Shown: piece by piece, positions 53,746-62,220 of the stretch
How the letters are laid out: every line of letters begins with the position of its first letter
How positions within the stretch are numbered: the first letter of the stretch is position 1
Assembly: GCF_008704995.1 (NCBI RefSeq)
Contig: NZ_CP023747.1
Location: 4,180,501-4,244,500 of the forward strand
Length of the DNA stretch: 64,000 nt
Reading direction: 5' to 3'
Source: Streptomyces nodosus
GTDB lineage: Bacteria > Actinomycetota > Actinomycetes > Streptomycetales > Streptomycetaceae
Notes under the pieces: model-generated
What the model saw: only the letters and a program-made list of their open reading frames with translations
What the model was told of the DNA's origin: nothing
The model's database searches: none
Program-made: the position numbers and the translations under genes

Positions 53746-55599
53746 ATGCCCGAGCTGAGGTCCCGCACAGTCACCCACGGCCGCAACATGGCGGGCGCCC
53801 GCGCCCTGATGCGTGCCTCCGGTGTACCCGGTGCGGACATCGGCCGGAAGCCGATCATCGCGGTCGCCAACTCCTTCACGGAGTTCGTCCCGGGCCACAC
53901 CCACCTCCAGCCGGTCGGCCGGATCGTCAGCGAGGCGATCACGGAGGCGGGGGGCATCCCGCGCGAGTTCAACACGATCGCGGTGGACGACGGCATCGCC
54001 ATGGGGCACGGCGGCATGCTGTACTCCCTGCCCTCCCGCGATCTGATCGCGGACAGCGTGGAGTACATGGTCGAGGCCCACTGCGCCGACGCCCTGGTCT
54101 GCATCTCCAACTGCGACAAGATCACTCCGGGCATGCTGATGGCGGCGCTCCGCCTGAACATCCCGACGGTCTTCGTCTCCGGCGGTCCCATGGAGGCCGG
54201 GCGGGCCACCCTGGTCGACGGCACGGTCCGCACGCTCGACCTGATCGACGCGATCGCCGACGCCGCCAACGACAAGATCTCCGACGAGGACATCCTCCGG
54301 ATCGAGGAGAACGCCTGTCCGACCTGCGGCTCCTGTTCGGGCATGTTCACGGCCAACTCGATGAACTGCCTGACCGAGGCGATCGGACTCTCCCTTCCCG
54401 GCAACGGCTCGGTCCTGGCCACCCACACGGCCCGCCGCGCGCTGTACGAGGACGCGGCCCGCACGGTGATGGACCTGACCCGCCGTTACTACGAGCAGGA
54501 CGACGACACGGTCCTGCCCCGCACCATCGCCACCTTCCCGGCCTTCGAGAACGCCATGGCCCTCGACATCGCGATGGGCGGCTCCACCAACACGATCCTG
54601 CATCTGCTGGCGGCGGCCCAGGAGGCGGGCGTCCCCTTCGGCCTCGAGGAGATCGACCGGGTGTCGCGCCGGGTCCCCTGTCTGGCGAAGGTGGCCCCGA
54701 ACGTCGCCAAGGACCGCACCTACTACATGGAGGACGTGCACCGGGCCGGCGGCATCCCCGCCCTCCTCGGCGAACTGCACCGTGGGGGCCTGCTCAACGA
54801 GGAGGTGCACGCGGTCCACAGCCCGTCCCTCGCGGACTGGCTCAAGACCTGGGACGTCCGCGGCGGCTCCCCCTCGCAGGAGGCGGTCGAGCTGTGGCAC
54901 GCGGCGCCGGGATGTGTCCGGTCCGCCGACGCCTTCTCCCAGTCCGAGCGCTGGGAGGCCCTGGACCAGGACGCCGAGAACGGCTGTATCCGCTCGGTCG
55001 AGCACGCGTACTCGAAGGACGGCGGCCTGGCGGTCCTCAGGGGCAATCTCGCCGTCGACGGCTGTGTGGTGAAGACGGCGGGTGTCGACGAGTCGATCTG
55101 GACCTTCGAGGGTCCCGCGGTCGTCTGCGAGTCGCAGGAGGAGGCCGTCGAGAAGATCCTCGCCAAGCAGGTCAAGGACGGGGACGTGGTCGTCATCCGC
55201 TACGAGGGCCCCAAGGGCGGCCCCGGCATGCAGGAGATGCTCTATCCGACCTCGTTCCTCAAGGGCCGGGGCCTCGGGAAGTCCTGCGCGCTGATCACCG
55301 ACGGCCGCTTCTCCGGCGGCACCTCGGGCCTGTCCATCGGCCACGCCTCCCCGGAGGCGGCCTCGGGCGGCACGATCGCGCTCGTCGAGGACGGCGACCG
55401 CATCCGCATCGACATTCCGAACCGCTCCATCGAACTGCTCGTCGACGACGCGGAGCTGTCCCGCCGCGAGCAGGCCCTGGGCGGCGTGCACGCCCCGAAG
55501 AACCGCGACCGCAAGGTGTCGGCGGCGCTGCGGGCCTACGCCGCGATGGCCACCAGCGCCGACCGGGGCGCCGTGCGCGACATCTCGAAACTGGGCTGA
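53746..55599 (+). CDS. ilvD: Dihydroxy-acid dehydratase
   Basis: 617 residues, long form. Dehydrates dihydroxyisovalerate and dihydroxymethylvalerate in valine, isoleucine and leucine (and pantothenate precursor) synthesis. Iron-sulfur ligands are seen in CISNCDKITPGM and NACPTCGSCSGMFTANSMNC. Other signatures are GGSTNTILHLLAAAQEAG, YEGPKGGPGMQEMLYPTSFLKG and ALITDGRFSGGTSGLSIGHASPEAA. AAGGAG precedes ATG 53746. It supplies ketoisovalerate, so it also feeds pantoate synthesis. Confidence 0.97.
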   Translation: MPELRSRTVTHGRNMAGARALMRASGVPGADIGRKPIIAVANSFTEFVPGHTHLQPVGRIVSEAITEAGGIPREFNTIAVDDGIAMGHGGMLYSLPSRDLIADSVEYMVEAHCADALVCISNCDKITPGMLMAALRLNIPTVFVSGGPMEAGRATLVDGTVRTLDLIDAIADAANDKISDEDILRIEENACPTCGSCSGMFTANSMNCLTEAIGLSLPGNGSVLATHTARRALYEDAARTVMDLTRRYYEQDDDTVLPRTIATFPAFENAMALDIAMGGSTNTILHLLAAAQEAGVPFGLEEIDRVSRRVPCLAKVAPNVAKDRTYYMEDVHRAGGIPALLGELHRGGLLNEEVHAVHSPSLADWLKTWDVRGGSPSQEAVELWHAAPGCVRSADAFSQSERWEALDQDAENGCIRSVEHAYSKDGGLAVLRGNLAVDGCVVKTAGVDESIWTFEGPAVVCESQEEAVEKILAKQVKDGDVVVIRYEGPKGGPGMQEMLYPTSFLKGRGLGKSCALITDGRFSGGTSGLSIGHASPEAASGGTIALVEDGDRIRIDIPNRSIELLVDDAELSRREQALGGVHAPKNRDRKVSAALRAYAAMATSADRGAVRDISKLG

Positions 55600-55612
55600 G
55601 TCCCGGAACTCG

Positions 55613-55643
55613 GCAGGGCCGCTCCTCCCGGGGGCGGCCCTGC
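55613..55643. terminator. Bidirectional hairpin between ilvD and the kinase gene
   Basis: GCAGGGCCGC pairs perfectly with GCGGCCCTGC around an 11-nt loop, in the 50-bp gap between two convergent stops. Confidence 0.7.
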
Positions 55644-55649
55644 GCCGTC

Positions 55650-57770
55650 TCACCAGGCCGCGGGGTCGCTCCCGTCCACGGCGAAGACGGTGCCGTCGGG
55701 GGCGGTTCCGTAGACATGGCCGTCGACGAGCAGAGGCGCCGCCAGGTCGTACGTGACCCGGTCCGAAGCGGCCCCGAGCCGTGACCGCGTCTGACCGAGG
55801 AGCCGGCCCGTACGGGCGTCCAAGGCGAGCAGCCGTCCGTCCGCGGCGACGACATACACATACCGGCCGTCGGAGACCGGCACCGATCCGCTGCTCACGG
55901 CAGTTTCGACGTGCCACAGCCGTTTGCCCGTGTTCATGTCGACGGCTTCCAGCGCACCGCCGGCTGCCAGCAGATGGACGACACCTTTCCGCACCCCGGC
56001 CTGAGCGGCCAGACGCGGGACGGGCAGCGCCACCCGGCGCACCGTCCCGGACCCCGGGGTGTACCGGACGACCGCGCGCGCGTCCCCGTTGACGGTGTCG
56101 AGGTCGAGGAGGAAGACGGAGCCGTCCTCGGTGCCCACGGGAACGAGTGTCCCCGTCAGCTCTGCCTCCCAGCCGATGTCGCCGGTGAGGGGATCCACGG
56201 CGGTGATCCGTGTGTTCGTGCCGTCGCCCGAGGTGCTTGTCGCATAGGCCAGCGGGTCGCCGGTGAACGAGGCGAGGGACGGCAGGGAGTACCCCGGGAT
56301 CTGTTTGCTCCACAGGGTTTCGCCCGTGGTGCTGTCCACACCGGTGACCGTTCCGTCGGCACGGGTGAGCAGGAGCGAGCCCCCCGCGAATCTCCATCCG
56401 CCCTGTGCAGCAACGTTCCGCCGCCAGAGGGTCCGGCCCGAAGAGGGGGCGAGCGCCTCCAGATGCCCCTCCGCCGCGGCGACGTGCACCAGACCGCCCG
56501 AGAGGACCGGCGCCAGCCTGCCCGCTCCGGTGACGGACCGTTGCCACAGCACCGTGCCGTCCGACGGGTCGAGGGCGAGGACCACGCCGGACTGCGTGCA
56601 GAACAATGTGCCGGCGTCGTCGGAGCACTGGGGCGCGGCCGGCTTCTTGGGTACCGGCTTCGTCTCCCATCCCTCGAACTCGGCCCGGCGGGTCCGGGAC
56701 GGGGTGCTCACGGGCGCGGAGCCCTCCTCCGTGAGCAGGACGACCGAGGCCAGGGTGCCGACCATGAGCCCGAGCGCCCCGGCGGCCAGGACCGTCCGCT
56801 TGCGGGAGCGCCTTCCGGGCGGGCGCTGCGCCAGATCGGACCGACCGGCCTTGTCCGTGCCCGGACCGGGCTGCGGTGCGTCCGGTGCGTCCGGCCTGTC
56901 ACCGTCCCGCTGCTGCGGTATGAACGCCCGGGTGTCGTAGGAGGCCGCGACCGAGCGCAGTTCCCGCATCAACTCGTCGGGTGTGGGCCGGTCCGTGGGC
57001 TCCTTGGCCAGACAACGCAGAACGAGCGGCGCCAGGTTCTCCGGCACACCGGCCAGATCGGGCTCGTCGTGCACCACCTGATAGGCCACGACATAGGGGC
57101 TGTCGGAGTCGAACGGCCCACGTCCGGTGGCCGCGTGCACCAGTACGGCCCCGAGGGCGAAGACATCGGCCGCGGGCCCGACCTCCCTGGGCCGCTGGAA
57201 CTGCTCGGGCGCCATGAAGGGCGGAGTCCCGATCAGCTTGCCGGTCTCCGTGCGCAGTTCGCTGTCCTTCGGCCGGGAGATGCCGAAGTCGATGACCTTC
57301 GGCCCGTCCTCCGCGAGGAGCACATTGCTCGGCTTGAGGTCCCGGTGCACGACGCCCACCCGATGGATGTCGTTCAGCGCCTCGGCCAGCCCCGCCATCA
57401 GCCGGCGCAACTGGCCCGGCGTCAAGGGCCCGTTCTGCTTCACATGCTCGGACAGCGTGGGCCCGGGAATGAACAGCGTGGCCATCCAGGGCCGTTCGGC
57501 CTCCGGGTCGGCGTCGACGACGGAGGCGGTGAAGGCGCCGCTGACCCTCCGGGCCGCCGCCACCTCCTGGCGGAAACGGCCCCGGAACTCGGGATCCTTG
57601 GCGAACTCGGCGTGGACGACCTTGACCGCGAGTCTCATCCCCGAGGTGCTCCGTGCCAGGTGCACCACGCCCATGCCCCCGGACCCGAGGCAGGACTCCA
57701 GACGGTAGTGGCCGGCGTACTCGGGAAGTTCGGCTTCCGCGCCCGCTCCGGTGTTGTGCCGTGGTGTCAT
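55650..57770 (-). CDS. Ser/Thr protein kinase with extracytoplasmic PQQ-like beta-propeller
   Basis: 706 residues. The N-terminal kinase (about 22-285) has P-loop GSGGMGVVHLA, catalytic Lys in AVKVVHAEF, HRDLKPSNVLL, DFGISR and APEQ. A disordered linker is followed by one membrane helix (about 337-357, TVLAAGALGLMVGTLASVVLL). The outside part carries PQQ-type repeats (VLALDPSDGTVLWQRSV, ALAPSSGRTLWRRNV, GVDSTTGETLWSKQI, AVDMNTGKRLWHVET, ALDARTGRLLGQTRS) that should form a beta-propeller sensor. ATG 57770 chosen; an upstream start at 57872 has no support. It is divergent from the SH3 genes. Confidence 0.93.
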   Translation of the reverse strand: MTPRHNTGAGAEAELPEYAGHYRLESCLGSGGMGVVHLARSTSGMRLAVKVVHAEFAKDPEFRGRFRQEVAAARRVSGAFTASVVDADPEAERPWMATLFIPGPTLSEHVKQNGPLTPGQLRRLMAGLAEALNDIHRVGVVHRDLKPSNVLLAEDGPKVIDFGISRPKDSELRTETGKLIGTPPFMAPEQFQRPREVGPAADVFALGAVLVHAATGRGPFDSDSPYVVAYQVVHDEPDLAGVPENLAPLVLRCLAKEPTDRPTPDELMRELRSVAASYDTRAFIPQQRDGDRPDAPDAPQPGPGTDKAGRSDLAQRPPGRRSRKRTVLAAGALGLMVGTLASVVLLTEEGSAPVSTPSRTRRAEFEGWETKPVPKKPAAPQCSDDAGTLFCTQSGVVLALDPSDGTVLWQRSVTGAGRLAPVLSGGLVHVAAAEGHLEALAPSSGRTLWRRNVAAQGGWRFAGGSLLLTRADGTVTGVDSTTGETLWSKQIPGYSLPSLASFTGDPLAYATSTSGDGTNTRITAVDPLTGDIGWEAELTGTLVPVGTEDGSVFLLDLDTVNGDARAVVRYTPGSGTVRRVALPVPRLAAQAGVRKGVVHLLAAGGALEAVDMNTGKRLWHVETAVSSGSVPVSDGRYVYVVAADGRLLALDARTGRLLGQTRSRLGAASDRVTYDLAAPLLVDGHVYGTAPDGTVFAVDGSDPAAW

Positions 57771-57949
57771 GGACCACCCCTGTGCTTTTCCTCCGCGTGC
57801 GCGATGCATTGAGCCTATTCGATGACTCGAACGCACCGGGTCGGCCCACGGATGCGTCTTCAAGTCACGCACAGATGTTTCGCGATGTGATCCAAGGGAA
57901 TCAACGGGGCCCCATGACGTCCATGGGGTTCACCGGGGGGAGATTTTCC

Positions 57950-58273
57950 ATGTCTGTCGACCGCGCCGAAGAAACGACCGGCGACGAGGAACCGACCGTC
58001 GCGCCCCAGGCCGCGGTGGCGGCCACGCGGTACTACTCCGTGGCGCCGGGCGCCCGTCTCAACGTCCGCGGCGGGCCCGGCACCGGGTACCCCATCGTCC
58101 GTGTGCTGGCCGAGGGCGCCCAGGTGCCGATCCTCTGTCAGCAGCCCGGGACGACGGTGTCGGGTTACTACGGCACCTCGAACATCTGGGACAACATCGG
58201 CAACGGCCAGTACGTCTCCGACGCGTATGTGTACACCGGCAGCGACGGCTATGTCGCCTCCCGCTGCGCCTGA
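57950..58273 (+). CDS. SH3-like domain protein without signal peptide
   Basis: 107 residues. Domain core YYSVAPGARLNVRGGPGTGYPIVRVLAEGAQVPILC and YYGTSNIWDNIGNGQYVSDAYVYTG is a bacterial SH3 (SH3_3) domain. Unlike its neighbour, the N terminus (MSVDRAEETTGDEEPTV) is acidic and has no secretion signal. GGGGAGA precedes ATG 57950; upstream ATGs in the frame do not provide a signal peptide either. Two conserved cysteines suggest a disulfide if exported. Confidence 0.8.
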   Translation: MSVDRAEETTGDEEPTVAPQAAVAATRYYSVAPGARLNVRGGPGTGYPIVRVLAEGAQVPILCQQPGTTVSGYYGTSNIWDNIGNGQYVSDAYVYTGSDGYVASRCA

Positions 58274-58295
58274 ACACCACGGAAAGAGGGCTTCC

Positions 58296-58646
58296 ATGAG
58301 TTCCCTGAGACGCAGGTCCGCCCTGGCCGCGGGCGCCGCCGCCGGAGCCTGCCTGATGGTCCTGGGCGGGTCCACGACCGCCAGTGCGACCGCCACGCTG
58401 CGCTATTACTCGGTCGCGCCGGACGTCCGGCTCAATGTCCGCAGTGGTCCCGGCACCAGCTACAGCATCGTCAAGGTCCTGCCCGAGGGCGCCCAGGTGC
58501 CGGTCTTCTGCCAGGCGTCCGGGACGACGGTGTCGGGCTATTACGGCACCTCGAACATCTGGGACAACATCGACAACGGTCAGTTCGTCTCGGACACCTA
58601 CGTCTACACCGGAAGCGACGGCTATATCGCTCCGCGCTGCGCCTGA
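58296..58646 (+). CDS. Secreted SH3-like domain protein
   Basis: 116 residues. A signal peptide (MSSLRRRSALAAGAAAGACLMVLGG, cleavage near ASATA) precedes one SH3 domain with LRYYSVAPDVRLNVRSGPGTSYSIVKVLPEGAQVP, CQASGTTVSGYYGTSNIWDNI and a final C-terminal Cys. It is a tandem paralogue of the preceding gene, 22 bp downstream with GGAAAGAGG before the ATG. SH3_3 domains often bind peptidoglycan peptides; here they stand alone, with no catalytic domain. Confidence 0.88.
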   Translation: MSSLRRRSALAAGAAAGACLMVLGGSTTASATATLRYYSVAPDVRLNVRSGPGTSYSIVKVLPEGAQVPVFCQASGTTVSGYYGTSNIWDNIDNGQFVSDTYVYTGSDGYIAPRCA

Positions 58647-58688
58647 CGCCCTCCCCCACGGCGGTGGGGGCCCGGCGGTGTCCGGAGC

Positions 58689-58694
58689 GATAAT
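58689..58694 (+). promoter_or_regulatory. -10-like box before the small membrane protein
   Basis: GATAAT is 6 nt before GTG 58701, close to TATAAT, suggesting a leaderless transcript. Confidence 0.4.
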
Positions 58695-58700
58695 CGACGC

Positions 58701-59198
58701 GTGAGCGACGAGAACCGCACTTCGGACACCCCCAAGGGCCCCCGCCCCGAGCCCCTGCGTTTCTTCGGGACGACCTGGGTGGAGCACGACGGCAACTACC
58801 GGCTCCGCCGGGTCGTGGTGCCCGTCGGCTCGCTCCTCGCCGCCGCCGTCTCCTGTCTGGTGCTGCGCTTCGCCTACCAGGGTCTGGAGATCGCCGAGGT
58901 GGGCGGCGCGGTGACCCTGATCGTGGTGGTGATGTTCGCGGTGTGCAGCGCGCTGGCGTTCGGCCACACCTGGGAGGCCTTCACCAAGCGGCCCGACCCC
59001 GAACGCCAGTCCTCCCTCCGCGGACTGCTGGCGATCGGCTTCGTCGGGTCCCTGCTCGCGTACTTCTTCCGCTCACTGGTCGAGGCCCCGGGCGAGAGAC
59101 TCCTGCGCGAGGAGTACGAGAAGGCCCGCGCGACCCATGAGAAGCGCACCTCCCGACGCACGGGCAACCCGTCCCGCAAACCCCGACGCCGCGGCTGA
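58701..59198 (+). CDS. Small membrane protein of unknown function
   Basis: 165 residues with three hydrophobic segments (about 38-58, 66-92 and 108-126) and charged ends (MSDENRTSDTPKGP; C-terminal Lys/Arg-rich KRTSRRTGNPSRKP). No recognised family, no catalytic motif. GTG start with a GATAAT box 6 nt upstream. The basic tail is probably cytoplasmic. Confidence 0.72.
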   Translation: MSDENRTSDTPKGPRPEPLRFFGTTWVEHDGNYRLRRVVVPVGSLLAAAVSCLVLRFAYQGLEIAEVGGAVTLIVVVMFAVCSALAFGHTWEAFTKRPDPERQSSLRGLLAIGFVGSLLAYFFRSLVEAPGERLLREEYEKARATHEKRTSRRTGNPSRKPRRRG

Positions 59199-59551
59199 TC
59201 CGAGCGCTTCATCGGCTCCCGGAGCCCCGAGCGTCCCGTCGGCGCCTCCCGGCCCCCGGCGCTCCGTCGGCGCCTGACCCCGTGCCCCCGGCCCCGAGAG
59301 GTCCGGGGCCGGGGGCACGTGAGGTCGGAGGCACGTAAGGCCGGGCCGCCGGGGTCGAGGGCCGATGGGGGAGAGAGCGCACGGCCAGGGCGCGGGTGCC
59401 CCCTGCTCCCTGTGCTGCCGACGGGCCCGAGCGGGCCCTCGGCTCGGGGCTGCCCCACGCGCAGGAGGGCGGGGGCCGAGGGGCGCCGACGGGTGCCGCG
59501 GACCGTCCTCGGGGCCTCGCCGTCCCCGTGGCCCGGGGCCACCATGGGCGT
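59199..59551 (+). other. Intergenic region with a terminator
   Basis: 353 bp. It holds the hairpin at 59282-59318 and G/C-rich sequence without a credible gene; frames on the + strand that run into the methyltransferase are composition artefacts. Confidence 0.5.
59282..59318. terminator. Strong hairpin terminator
   Basis: A perfect 15-bp stem, GTGCCCCCGGCCCCG with its complement, around the 7-nt loop AGAGGTC, 83 nt after the preceding stop. There is no U-run. Confidence 0.7.
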
Positions 59552-60328
59552 ATGAGCGCCCTCTCCTCCTCCGCCCGGGCCCGTTCCTTCGACGGTGCCG
59601 CGGCCCAGTACGCCGCGAACCGCCCCTCCTATCCACCCGCCCTCTTCGACACCGTCGAGGAGCTCGCCGGCCGCCCCCTCGCCGGGGCCCGGGTCGTCGA
59701 TGTCGGGGCCGGCACCGGTATCGCCACCGCCCTGCTGCGCGCCCGCGGCGCGGAGATGGTCGCCGTGGAGCCGGGCGACGGCATGGCGGCCCAGTTCCGT
59801 CGCGGCCTGCCCGACGTCCCCCTGCTGCGCGGCGACGGCAACGCCCTCCCGCTCGCCGCCTCCTCCGCCGACTTCGTCACCTACGCCCAGTCCTGGCACT
59901 GGACCGACGCCGCCCGCTCGGTCCCGGAGGCCCTGCGGGTGCTGCGGCCGGGCGGCTCCCTCGCGCTGTGGTGGAACACCGACGCGCACGACGTCCCGTG
60001 GATCGCCGCCCAGGCGGACCGCGTCAAGCGGTACTTCGGCGCTGAAGACGCCTCCAAGAGCGGTGCCGGCGGCACCCGTGTCGAAGCCGCCTTCCAGGGC
60101 GCCCCCGAGATCCCGGTCCACACCCATCGCGTGATCCGCTGGAGCCGCACGGTCCCCGTCGACACCCATCTCGCCAATATCGGCAGCCACTCGATCTTCC
60201 TCGTGCTCGGCCCGGAGGGGGCGAACGCCTTCCTCGCCGAGGAACGGGCGCACCTCCTCGACACCTTCCCGGACGGACTCGTCGAGGAGGTCTACGACGT
60301 CCTGCTGATCGTGGCCACACGACCGTGA
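59552..60328 (+). CDS. Class I SAM-dependent methyltransferase
   Basis: 258 residues. SAM-binding motif I VVDVGAGTGIATALLRARG, then MVAVEPGDGMAAQ, and motif II/III region ADFVTYAQSWHWTDAARSVPEALRVLRPGGSLALWW typical of Methyltransf_11/UbiE-like enzymes. The N terminus RARSFDGAAAQYAANRPSYP matches a subgroup common in Actinobacteria. Substrate not predictable. No clear ribosome-binding site. Confidence 0.88.
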   Translation: MSALSSSARARSFDGAAAQYAANRPSYPPALFDTVEELAGRPLAGARVVDVGAGTGIATALLRARGAEMVAVEPGDGMAAQFRRGLPDVPLLRGDGNALPLAASSADFVTYAQSWHWTDAARSVPEALRVLRPGGSLALWWNTDAHDVPWIAAQADRVKRYFGAEDASKSGAGGTRVEAAFQGAPEIPVHTHRVIRWSRTVPVDTHLANIGSHSIFLVLGPEGANAFLAEERAHLLDTFPDGLVEEVYDVLLIVATRP

Positions 60329-60359
60329 GCGCCCAGGACGACGGCGGGTCCCCAGCGGC

Positions 60360-60389
60360 TTGACGCGGGGCCCGCCGCGCGCGCATATT
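60360..60389 (+). promoter_or_regulatory. Promoter of the ABC exporter operon
   Basis: TTGACG (60360-60365) and CATATT (60384-60389) are 18 bp apart. Transcription should start within about 10 nt of the ATG at 60399, so the message is leaderless or nearly so. Confidence 0.5.
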
Positions 60390-60406
60390 CATCACGTGAT
60401 GAATAT
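60385..60406. promoter_or_regulatory. 22-bp perfect palindrome over the exporter start codon
   Basis: Half-site ATATTCATCAC and its exact complement, centred at 60395/60396. It covers the -10 region and the first codons, so a bound repressor would block initiation. Confidence 0.8.
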
Positions 60407-61268
60407 TAGCGGTCAGACCCCGCCCGCCCCGCCCGACCACCCCTCCGATCCCCGGCCCGCCCCGGCCGTCCACGCCGAGCACCTCACCGTCGTACGCGGC
60501 ACCCGCACGGTGCTGCGCGGGCTCGGCTTCACCGTCCCCCGGGGCCGGATCACCGGTCTGCTCGGCCCCTCCGGATGCGGCAAGTCGACCCTGCTGCGCG
60601 CGATCGTCGGCACCCAGGCCAAGGTCACCGGCACCCTGGAGGTCCTCGGCCTCCCCGCCGGCCACGCCGCACTGCGCTCCCGGGTCGGCTATGTCACCCA
60701 GGCCCCCTCCGTCTACGCCGACCTCACGGTCCGCCAGAACCTCGAATACTTCGCCGCGATCCTTCACCCCGGCTCCGTCCGCTCCCGGCTCCGCTCACGG
60801 GCGGGAGACTCCGCCGCCGACCGCCGCCATGCCGAGGTCACCCGGGCCATCGCCGACGTCGACCTCACCTCGCACGCCGACGCCGTGGCCGGCACCCTCT
60901 CCGGAGGGCAGTCCAACCGGGTCTCCCTCGCGGTCGCCCTCCTGGGGGACCCGGAACTCCTGGTCCTGGACGAACCCACGGTCGGCCTGGACCCCGTGCT
61001 GCGCCGCGACCTCTGGAGCCTCTTCCACGGCATCGCGGCCGACCGCGGCACCGCGCTACTCGTCTCGTCCCATGTCATGGACGAGGCCGAGCGCTGCCAC
61101 CGCCTCCTGCTGATGCGCCAGGGCGAGATCCTCGCCGACGAAACCCCGGACGCCCTGCGCACCCGTACCGGCACCGCGACGGTCGAGGAAGCGTTTCTGC
61201 ACCTGGTGGACGAGGCGGCGCGGAACACCGCCGCACCGGAAGCGGCCCCGAAGGAGACGGTCCGATGA
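60399..61268 (+). CDS. ABC transporter ATP-binding protein (drug/ABC-2 exporter type)
   Basis: 289 residues. Walker A GPSGCGKST, Q loop VTQAPSVYADLTV, signature LSGGQSNRVSLA, Walker B LLVLDEPTVGLDP, H-loop SSHVMDEAERCHR. It ends with a typical CcmA/DrrA-like C terminus. The ATG at 60399 lies within the 22-bp palindrome. The stop overlaps the permease ATG by 4 bp. An efflux role is likely from the family, but the substrate is unknown. Confidence 0.93.
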   Translation: MNISGQTPPAPPDHPSDPRPAPAVHAEHLTVVRGTRTVLRGLGFTVPRGRITGLLGPSGCGKSTLLRAIVGTQAKVTGTLEVLGLPAGHAALRSRVGYVTQAPSVYADLTVRQNLEYFAAILHPGSVRSRLRSRAGDSAADRRHAEVTRAIADVDLTSHADAVAGTLSGGQSNRVSLAVALLGDPELLVLDEPTVGLDPVLRRDLWSLFHGIAADRGTALLVSSHVMDEAERCHRLLLMRQGEILADETPDALRTRTGTATVEEAFLHLVDEAARNTAAPEAAPKETVR

Positions 61269-62038
61269 CCACGACGACCCCGCCCGCCGGAGCACGTGCC
61301 CTCACCCTGTCCCGTACGACGGCGACGGCCGCCCGCGTGCTGCGCCAGCTGCGCCACGACCCGCGCACCATCGCCCTGCTGATCGCCGTCCCCTGCGTGA
61401 TGCTGCTTCTGCTGCGCTATGTCTTCGACGGCAGCCCGCAGGTCTTCGACGTGATCGGGGCCTCGCTGCTGGGGATCTTCCCGCTGATCACGATGTTCCT
61501 GGTGACCTCGATCGCCACCCTGCGCGAACGCACCTCCGGCACCCTGGAACGTCTTCTCTCGATGCCCCTCGGCAAGGCCGATCTGATCGCGGGATACGCC
61601 CTCGCCTTCGGCGCCCTGGCGATCGTCCAGTCGGCCCTGGCCACCGGACTCGCGGTCTGGTTCCTGGGGCTGAACGTACTGGGCTCGCCCTGGCTCCTGC
61701 TTCTGGTGGCCCTTCTGGACGCCCTGCTCGGGACGGCCCTCGGCCTGTTCGTGTCCGCCTTCGCGGCCTCGGAGTTCCAGGCGGTCCAGTTCATGCCCGC
61801 GGTGATCTTCCCGCAGCTGCTGCTCTGCGGACTGTTCACCCCGCGCTCCGCCATGCACCCGGTGCTGGAGGCCCTTTCCGATGTACTGCCGATGTCCTAT
61901 GCGGTGGACGGCATGGACCAGGTCATCCATCACGCGGAGGCGACCTCGGCGTTCGTGAGGGACGTCCTGGTGGTGGCGGGCTGCGCCCTGCTCGTCCTCG
62001 GCCTCGGGGCGGCGACGCTGCGGCGGCGGACCGTGTGA
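61265..62038 (+). CDS. ABC-2 type transporter permease
   Basis: 257 residues with six membrane helices and the ABC-2 signature ATLRERTSGTLERLLSMPLGKADLIAGYALAFGAL (LERLL...P loop) plus AVQFMPAVIFPQLLLCGLFTPRSAMHPVLEALSDVLPMSYAVDG. It is translationally coupled to the ATPase by the ATGA overlap, and together they should form a two-component exporter. There is no third gene. Confidence 0.93.
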   Translation: MTTTTPPAGARALTLSRTTATAARVLRQLRHDPRTIALLIAVPCVMLLLLRYVFDGSPQVFDVIGASLLGIFPLITMFLVTSIATLRERTSGTLERLLSMPLGKADLIAGYALAFGALAIVQSALATGLAVWFLGLNVLGSPWLLLLVALLDALLGTALGLFVSAFAASEFQAVQFMPAVIFPQLLLCGLFTPRSAMHPVLEALSDVLPMSYAVDGMDQVIHHAEATSAFVRDVLVVAGCALLVLGLGAATLRRRTV

Positions 62039-62068
62039 TGACCACGCCGGGGTGCCGGGGAGGGCGGC

Positions 62069-62092
62069 CACCGGCCTGTGCACGGGCCGGTG
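62069..62092. terminator. Hairpin after the ABC permease gene
   Basis: CACCGGCC pairs with GGCCGGTG around an 8-nt loop, 30 nt after the stop. Confidence 0.4.
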
Positions 62093-62220
62093 CAGTCCCC
62101 CCTTTCGGTCTCGGTGTTCCGGCACCTCCGCGTTCCGCCCACCGGACACACCAGCCGGGCCGATGATCCCGGTGCGAGGATGAAACCGGACGACGCAACC
62201 CCTCGGAGGACACTCGCACC

